From: an uncultured Hungatella sp.
GTDB taxonomy: Bacteria > Bacillota > Clostridia > Lachnospirales > Lachnospiraceae
Reading direction: 5' to 3'
Length of the DNA: 64,000 nucleotides
Assembly (NCBI GenBank): GCA_949879795.1
Contig: CATLBR010000005.1
Coordinates: forward strand, 62,001 to 126,000
The notes beneath the pieces were generated by a model that saw only the letters and a program-made list of their open reading frames with translations, did not search any database and was not told where the DNA came from. The translations under genes and the position numbers were made by a program. This document shows, piece by piece, positions 59,919 to 64,000 of this stretch; within the stretch, counting starts at the first letter, position 1, and each line of letters starts with the position of its first letter.

Positions 59919-61220
59919 ATGTATGAAAAGATTGTTCAGCTTATCGGCAAGACCGAGACGGTGAGCCATATCGGAAAGATAGAAAACGTAGTCGGAATGT
60001 CCATGGAGGCTTCCGGCGGCCGCTCCAGCATAGGAGACATCGTCATGATCTACAATGAGGAGCTGAACCGGCAGATGCCCGCCGAAGTGGTAGGGTTCAA
60101 GGAGGGAAAGATTCAGCTGATGACCTACGAGGCTACCAGCGGCATTGCCTCCGGAAGTTTTGTGCGCAACACCCGTCACAGGCTGAAGGTTCCTGTGGGA
60201 GATTTCCTCAGGGGAAGAATCATCAATGCCCTGGGAGAACCCATAGACGGAGGAGCGCCTTTTCCGCCTTCCAAGCACTATACGGTTCAGAGCCCCTACA
60301 TCAATCCTCTGGACCGTCCTCCTATCCGCGAGAGACTGGAGTTTGGGGTGAAAGCCATAGACGGCCTGAACACCATCGGAAAAGGCCAGAGAATCGGTAT
60401 CTTTGCCGGTTCCGGAGTGGGGAAGAGTACCCTCATGGGCATGATCGCCAAGAATGTGAAAACAGATATCAACGTCATCGCTCTGGTGGGGGAGCGTGGC
60501 CGAGAGGTCCTGGAATTTATCGAGAAAGACCTGGGGGAGGAAGGGATGCGGCGCTCCGTCCTGGTGGTGGCCACCTCCGACCAGCCAGCTATGCTGAGGA
60601 TGAAATGTCCTCTGGTCGCCACCACCATTGCCGAGTATTTTAAAGATCAGGGGTACGATGTGCTGTTGATGATGGATTCCCTCACCAGGTATGCCATGGC
60701 ACAGAGAGAGATCGGCTTGGCCATCGGTGAGCCGCCTATCGCCAGAGGCTACACCCCGTCCATCTATGCGGAGTTTCCAAAGCTCCTGGAGCGCAGCGGA
60801 AATTTTGGAAGAGGCTCCATCACCGGGGTTTACACTGTTCTGGTGGAGGGCGATGACACCAATGAGCCCATCTCCGATACGGTGCGAGGCATCCTGGACG
60901 GTCATATCGTCCTCAGCAGGCAGCTGGCCAACGAAAATCATTTTCCTGCTATTGATATCGGGGCAAGCATCTCCCGCCTTATGGTGGAGATCGTGCCGGG
61001 GGAACATCAGAAAGCGGCATCGCGGCTGCGCAACCTTCTGGGGCTATATCAGAAGAATGCGGATCTGATTGCCATCGGAGCTTACAAGAAAGGCAGCAAC
61101 CAGGCTCTGGACGAGGCTGTGGGCAAGATCGACGATATAAACAGATTTTTACAGCAGGGAATCAGCGAGAGCTTCAGCTATGAGAAGACCGTGGAGCTTA
61201 TAGAGGCCATAACCGGTTGA
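59919..61220 (+). CDS. fliI: Flagellum-specific export ATPase FliI
   Basis: This 433-residue ATPase has Walker A GSGVGKST with Lys169, ERGREVLEFIEKDLGEEGMRRSVLVVATSD, and Walker B region VLLMMDSLTRYAMAQREIGLAIGEPP. It powers protein unfolding and chaperone release at the flagellar type III export gate. The start has AGGGGAG upstream; it belongs to the fliH-fliI-fliJ group. Confidence 0.97.
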   Translation: MYEKIVQLIGKTETVSHIGKIENVVGMSMEASGGRSSIGDIVMIYNEELNRQMPAEVVGFKEGKIQLMTYEATSGIASGSFVRNTRHRLKVPVGDFLRGRIINALGEPIDGGAPFPPSKHYTVQSPYINPLDRPPIRERLEFGVKAIDGLNTIGKGQRIGIFAGSGVGKSTLMGMIAKNVKTDINVIALVGERGREVLEFIEKDLGEEGMRRSVLVVATSDQPAMLRMKCPLVATTIAEYFKDQGYDVLLMMDSLTRYAMAQREIGLAIGEPPIARGYTPSIYAEFPKLLERSGNFGRGSITGVYTVLVEGDDTNEPISDTVRGILDGHIVLSRQLANENHFPAIDIGASISRLMVEIVPGEHQKAASRLRNLLGLYQKNADLIAIGAYKKGSNQALDEAVGKIDDINRFLQQGISESFSYEKTVELIEAITG

Positions 61221-61236
61221 TTCGAAGGAGCGGAAA

Positions 61237-61695
61237 GTGAAACAGTTTAAGTACAGACTCGAGACAGTGCTGGACTACAAGACCCAGGTGCTGGACAATT
61301 TAAAGACAGAACATGCGGTGATTCTTCAGAAGGTGAACCGCAAACAGGAAGAGATCACAGGGCTCAACCAGGAGCTGGCAGGCTTTGAATCCCGCTTTGA
61401 CAAGGCGAAGGAGGAGGGGGCTGCTATCGAGAACTATCGGCTGTTTGATATGTGCATCGGGCGCATGGAGGAGATCATCGACCAGGAGAAGGCCCGCCTG
61501 AAAGTCCTGCGCAGGCAGGAGGAAGAGAAGAAACAACAGGTGATTACGGCCAAGGTAGACACCTCCAAATTCGAAAAATTAAAAGAAAAGAAACTGAAAG
61601 AATATCAGAAGGCAGCGGCCAAGGCAGACGAGATGTTTATTGAAGAATTCGTCACCGGCAATGCCCTGCGGGTCCGTCCTCAGCACAGAGGCTGA
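61237..61695 (+). CDS. fliJ: Flagellar export chaperone FliJ
   Basis: This 152-residue coiled-coil protein starts KQFKYRLETVLDYKTQVLDNLKTEHAVILQKVNRKQEE, the standard FliJ opening. The start is GTG 61237, with AAGGAG 6 bases upstream. FliJ sits at the centre of the FliI ring and escorts substrates. The next 132 bases before fliK hold GC-rich inverted repeats but no gene. Confidence 0.88.
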   Translation: MKQFKYRLETVLDYKTQVLDNLKTEHAVILQKVNRKQEEITGLNQELAGFESRFDKAKEEGAAIENYRLFDMCIGRMEEIIDQEKARLKVLRRQEEEKKQQVITAKVDTSKFEKLKEKKLKEYQKAAAKADEMFIEEFVTGNALRVRPQHRG

Positions 61696-61827
61696 GGAGG
61701 GAGACCGGCCGGCGGAGTTTCGCCGCGCCGGCGGCAAACGGGATAATCACAGGCGAGAGCCTGATGATTATATACAGGCCCGGAAGGGCCATAGATTCAA
61801 TTTCAGAGAGAAAGGAGGGAGAACACC

Positions 61828-63246
61828 ATGGAGACAGTGAAGATGCCCGTCACAGTCCAGGCAAAAGCGGGGACGGTGAGCAGGAGTGTCCAGACGGAGC
61901 TGCAGAATCAGAGCCAGAGCTTTGTGAAGCTCCTTCAGGAGAAGAAGGATATGGCGGAGCCGGACAGAGCCCAGACCGGGACTGCGGATAAAAAGAAGGA
62001 ACCGGTTCGGGGCGGAGATGACAAAACCGACCAGACCGGGGAGCCGGAGAAAAAAGTTCAGGATAAGGTTCCTGAGAACGGAGACGGGCTGGAGGACAAG
62101 GACGGTGTGACACAGGAAGCTCTTCTTCAGGCTGGTGTGTGGCAGGCGGCGGCTCAGATCAAGGGGATGCTGGCCGAAGATGTACAGTCGGATGCAGCAG
62201 GAGCCGAGGAGGAGATTTTGGTTTCGTCTGACAGTGCAGTGCCTGTCGTCAGCCTTGATAAGGCAGGTGGTTCCGAAGTTCAGGAAGCTGTGGCAGCTGC
62301 TGCGGACAGTCTGATGGCAGAGACGACCGGCCAGGATGCTGCGGTTGAGACGGCAGTATCGGACGCAGGGGTGTATCAGGCAGATGAGAAAGTTCCTGGG
62401 GAGAAATCGGAATGGCAGGCAGAAGAGACCGTGGCGGAAGCGGGGGAGACCGAGAGGACGGTTGAAACCCGGAGAAACACAGAGGCACCGCAGGTCACGG
62501 CAGCTGCCCAGGAGGAGACGGCCCGGATCCGGAAAGATTCGGCGGAGACCGTACACGGACAGGAAGAGACCGAGAACCAAAGTCCTTCTCCGGATCAGGA
62601 GAAAGGCGGGACATGGCAGTCTGCAGGCAGGGACGCGGCCGTGGCGGAGAAGCCGGGGGAGAGACCGGATGAGAAGCCGGCGGCAGCCAAGGTTCAGACA
62701 GGTGATTCCCAGGTTCGCCAGGACAGAAAGGCAGAGCGGGAGACCGCACGGGAGCCGGTGTACCGGACAGACAGTGTGAGAGAACCGTCATGGCAGTCAT
62801 TGGGCAGCCGCAGGACGGAAGAGATTCCTCTGAGAACCAGCGAGAGCCATCTGCCCCAGGATCTGGGGAAGACACTGGCAGCCAGACTTCCGGGGAACGG
62901 AAGGGAACTGGTCATCGAGCTGGAACCGGCAGCTCTTGGAAAACTTACCATCAAGCTGGCTTATGAGGGGGGCAGGGCGGCAGTTTCCATCCTGGCATCC
63001 AACCCAAGGACCCTGGAGGTGTTGAGCCAGAGAGCTTCGGAGATCGCAGCGATCCTGGAGGAGAAGACCGGCCAGGACACCATTATCTACACCCATGCGC
63101 CTGAACAGCAGCAGAATCAGGACCAGCAGGAACAGCAGGACCAAGGAGGCGGCAGACAGGAGCAGAGGCAGGACCAGCAGAAACGGCAGGATGAGCAGAA
63201 TCAGACAGAATCCTTTGCTCAGCAGCTGAGGCTGGGACTTATTTAG
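61828..63246 (+). CDS. fliK: Flagellar hook-length control protein FliK
   Basis: This 472-residue protein has a disordered, acidic and repetitive first ~330 residues. A folded Flg_hook C-terminal domain follows (residues ~340-430: LPGNGRELVIELEPAALGKLTIKLAYEGGRAAVSILASNPRTLEVL). A Gln/Asp/Arg-rich tail begins at about residue 430 (repeats of QQ, DQQ, RQDQQ). It measures hook length and switches export. The low-complexity region differs in base use from neighbours, as is common for FliK. Confidence 0.93.
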   Translation: METVKMPVTVQAKAGTVSRSVQTELQNQSQSFVKLLQEKKDMAEPDRAQTGTADKKKEPVRGGDDKTDQTGEPEKKVQDKVPENGDGLEDKDGVTQEALLQAGVWQAAAQIKGMLAEDVQSDAAGAEEEILVSSDSAVPVVSLDKAGGSEVQEAVAAAADSLMAETTGQDAAVETAVSDAGVYQADEKVPGEKSEWQAEETVAEAGETERTVETRRNTEAPQVTAAAQEETARIRKDSAETVHGQEETENQSPSPDQEKGGTWQSAGRDAAVAEKPGERPDEKPAAAKVQTGDSQVRQDRKAERETAREPVYRTDSVREPSWQSLGSRRTEEIPLRTSESHLPQDLGKTLAARLPGNGRELVIELEPAALGKLTIKLAYEGGRAAVSILASNPRTLEVLSQRASEIAAILEEKTGQDTIIYTHAPEQQQNQDQQEQQDQGGGRQEQRQDQQKRQDEQNQTESFAQQLRLGLI

Positions 63247-63263
63247 GAGAAAGAGGGAAGAGC

Positions 63264-63818
63264 ATGGCAAAGATATCAGTAAGCGGAACAGGCACACCCT
63301 ACGCCACAGGGGCCTACACCGTGGAGTCCAACGACAAGAACACCCTGAGCATGACAGGTTATTTTCAGCTTTTGGCGGCTCAGCTACAGAACCAGGACAT
63401 GACAAATCCCATGGATAACAGCGAGCTAATGGCTCAGATGACCCAGATGGCTATGGTGCAGTCCATGAGTTCCATGACGGACGCGCTGAAGACTTCCACC
63501 GCGGTCACTACACAGACCTATGCGGCCAGTCTGGTAGGCCAGGAAGTGACCATGGCGCAGACCAGAGAAAATTCTTATGGACAAGAGGTCCCATACGATG
63601 TAAAATATGCTAAGGTGGAGTGGGTCAACTTTACCAGCGGCGATCCCACCATCAAACTTGAGGGCGACGACAAGGAGTATTCCCTGGCTCATCTGGTGGG
63701 TATGGGAAAGGTTCCCAACCCTTACGCCAAGGACGATGATGAGGACGGGGACGACGTTCCGAAAGAGGAGGAAGGCGGGTCCCAGGAGGGTGATGAGAGC
63801 CGTACGGCCTTAGTCTGA
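63264..63818 (+). CDS. flgD: Flagellar hook-capping protein FlgD
   Basis: This 184-residue protein has the FlgD N-terminal motif YFQLLAAQLQNQDMTNPMDNSELMAQMTQMAMVQSMSSM (near residues 33-72). A short middle part and an acidic tail (DDDEDGDDVPKEEEGG) follow. The beta-domains found in larger FlgD proteins are reduced, as in many Clostridia. It caps the growing hook. It lies 17 bases after fliK. Confidence 0.92.
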   Translation: MAKISVSGTGTPYATGAYTVESNDKNTLSMTGYFQLLAAQLQNQDMTNPMDNSELMAQMTQMAMVQSMSSMTDALKTSTAVTTQTYAASLVGQEVTMAQTRENSYGQEVPYDVKYAKVEWVNFTSGDPTIKLEGDDKEYSLAHLVGMGKVPNPYAKDDDEDGDDVPKEEEGGSQEGDESRTALV

Positions 63819-63853
63819 CGGCTTTAAGCAGGTATTTGGAAAGAGGGGACAGT

Positions 63854-64000
63854 ATGAATATGAACAGTGTCGGCTTTGTAGAGAACAGGCCGCCAGCTAT
63901 CCCGGGCCAGAATGCCGGAAGGTCTGGAACGGGGGGAGAACAGGCAGATTTTCAAACCCTTCTCCAGCAGAGGGCAACGGGCCTGAATTTTTCCAAACAT
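63854..64000 (+). CDS. Flagellar operon protein, TIGR02530-like (3' truncated)
   Basis: Forty-nine codons are visible up to the window edge, starting MNMNSVGFVENRPPAIPG and ending GLNFSKH, which is the opening of a conserved FSKHAxxR-type segment. Position after flgD, before where the hook gene flgE is expected, matches the small flagellar operon protein of Firmicutes often named FlgO-like. GAGGGGA is 6 bases upstream of the ATG. The function is not settled. Confidence 0.7.
   Translation, partial: MNMNSVGFVENRPPAIPGQNAGRSGTGGEQADFQTLLQQRATGLNFSKH

Noticed and set aside
61696-61827. A small gene between fliJ and fliK (MotE-like)
   Set aside because: The frames here are short, lack helices or motifs and have no suitable ribosome site. 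Only GC-rich inverted repeats are visible.

Overview
The window reads as chromosome of a motile, anaerobic, gut-type Clostridia, most likely Lachnospiraceae. The evidence is class III anaerobic ribonucleotide reductase, an FMN riboswitch with a RibU ECF S-component, an SLH-domain protein, lipoprotein-anchored binding proteins, AGGAGG-type ribosome sites, consensus sigma-A promoters (TTGACA-17-TATAAT) and a Clostridia-type fla/che operon. I cannot name the species. About 50 genes are present, nearly all on the + strand. The first and last genes are cut by the window edges. No tRNA, rRNA, CRISPR array, prophage or insertion sequence was found, and no gene-free stretch exceeds 300 bases.

Region by region. 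1-3.1 kb: end of a LytTR response regulator, O-acetylhomoserine sulfhydrylase, and ribU under an FMN riboswitch. 3.1-9.8 kb: cardiolipin synthase, then an SLH protein with a MacA/MacB-like ABC exporter. 9.9-14.7 kb: an M19 dipeptidase, a TrpX/DUF534-type ABC importer and a TetR regulator. 14.7-17.4 kb: a secreted lipoprotein flavin reductase with two FMN-binding domains, behind a strong promoter with a perfect 17-bp operator.

17.5-31.3 kb is the most distinctive block. An IclR regulator is followed by one long operon holding an LplB/YtcP-type oligosaccharide importer with MsmX-like ATPase, five unrecognised small membrane proteins, two cytoplasmic heparinase II/III-fold lyase candidates, an SDR and a KdgF-like cupin. 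I read this as uptake of acidic (uronic) oligosaccharides, intracellular cleavage by lyases, and channelling of unsaturated uronates towards 2-keto-3-deoxygluconate. A 25-bp operator of three half-sites occurs three times: at the IclR promoter, at the operon promoter, and over the first start codon of the operon.

31.4-42.7 kb: a paired short CHR-family transporter, then two LysR-controlled modules. One is an aconitase-family hydratase. The other is citDEF plus a CitMHS-type citrate symporter, whose leader carries two stem-loops with identical loops and CsrA-like motifs. A monofunctional peptidoglycan glycosyltransferase sits between them. 42.7-51.3 kb: a GH31 glucosidase, a large hybrid histidine kinase, a diguanylate cyclase and an MTA/SAH-type deaminase. 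51.3-54.1 kb: nrdDG with a possible NrdR box. 54.2-64.0 kb: a FliD-like protein, then flgB-fliE-fliF-fliG-fliH-fliI-fliJ-fliK-flgD and the start of the TIGR02530-type flagellar gene. flgC is missing from its usual place between flgB and fliE.
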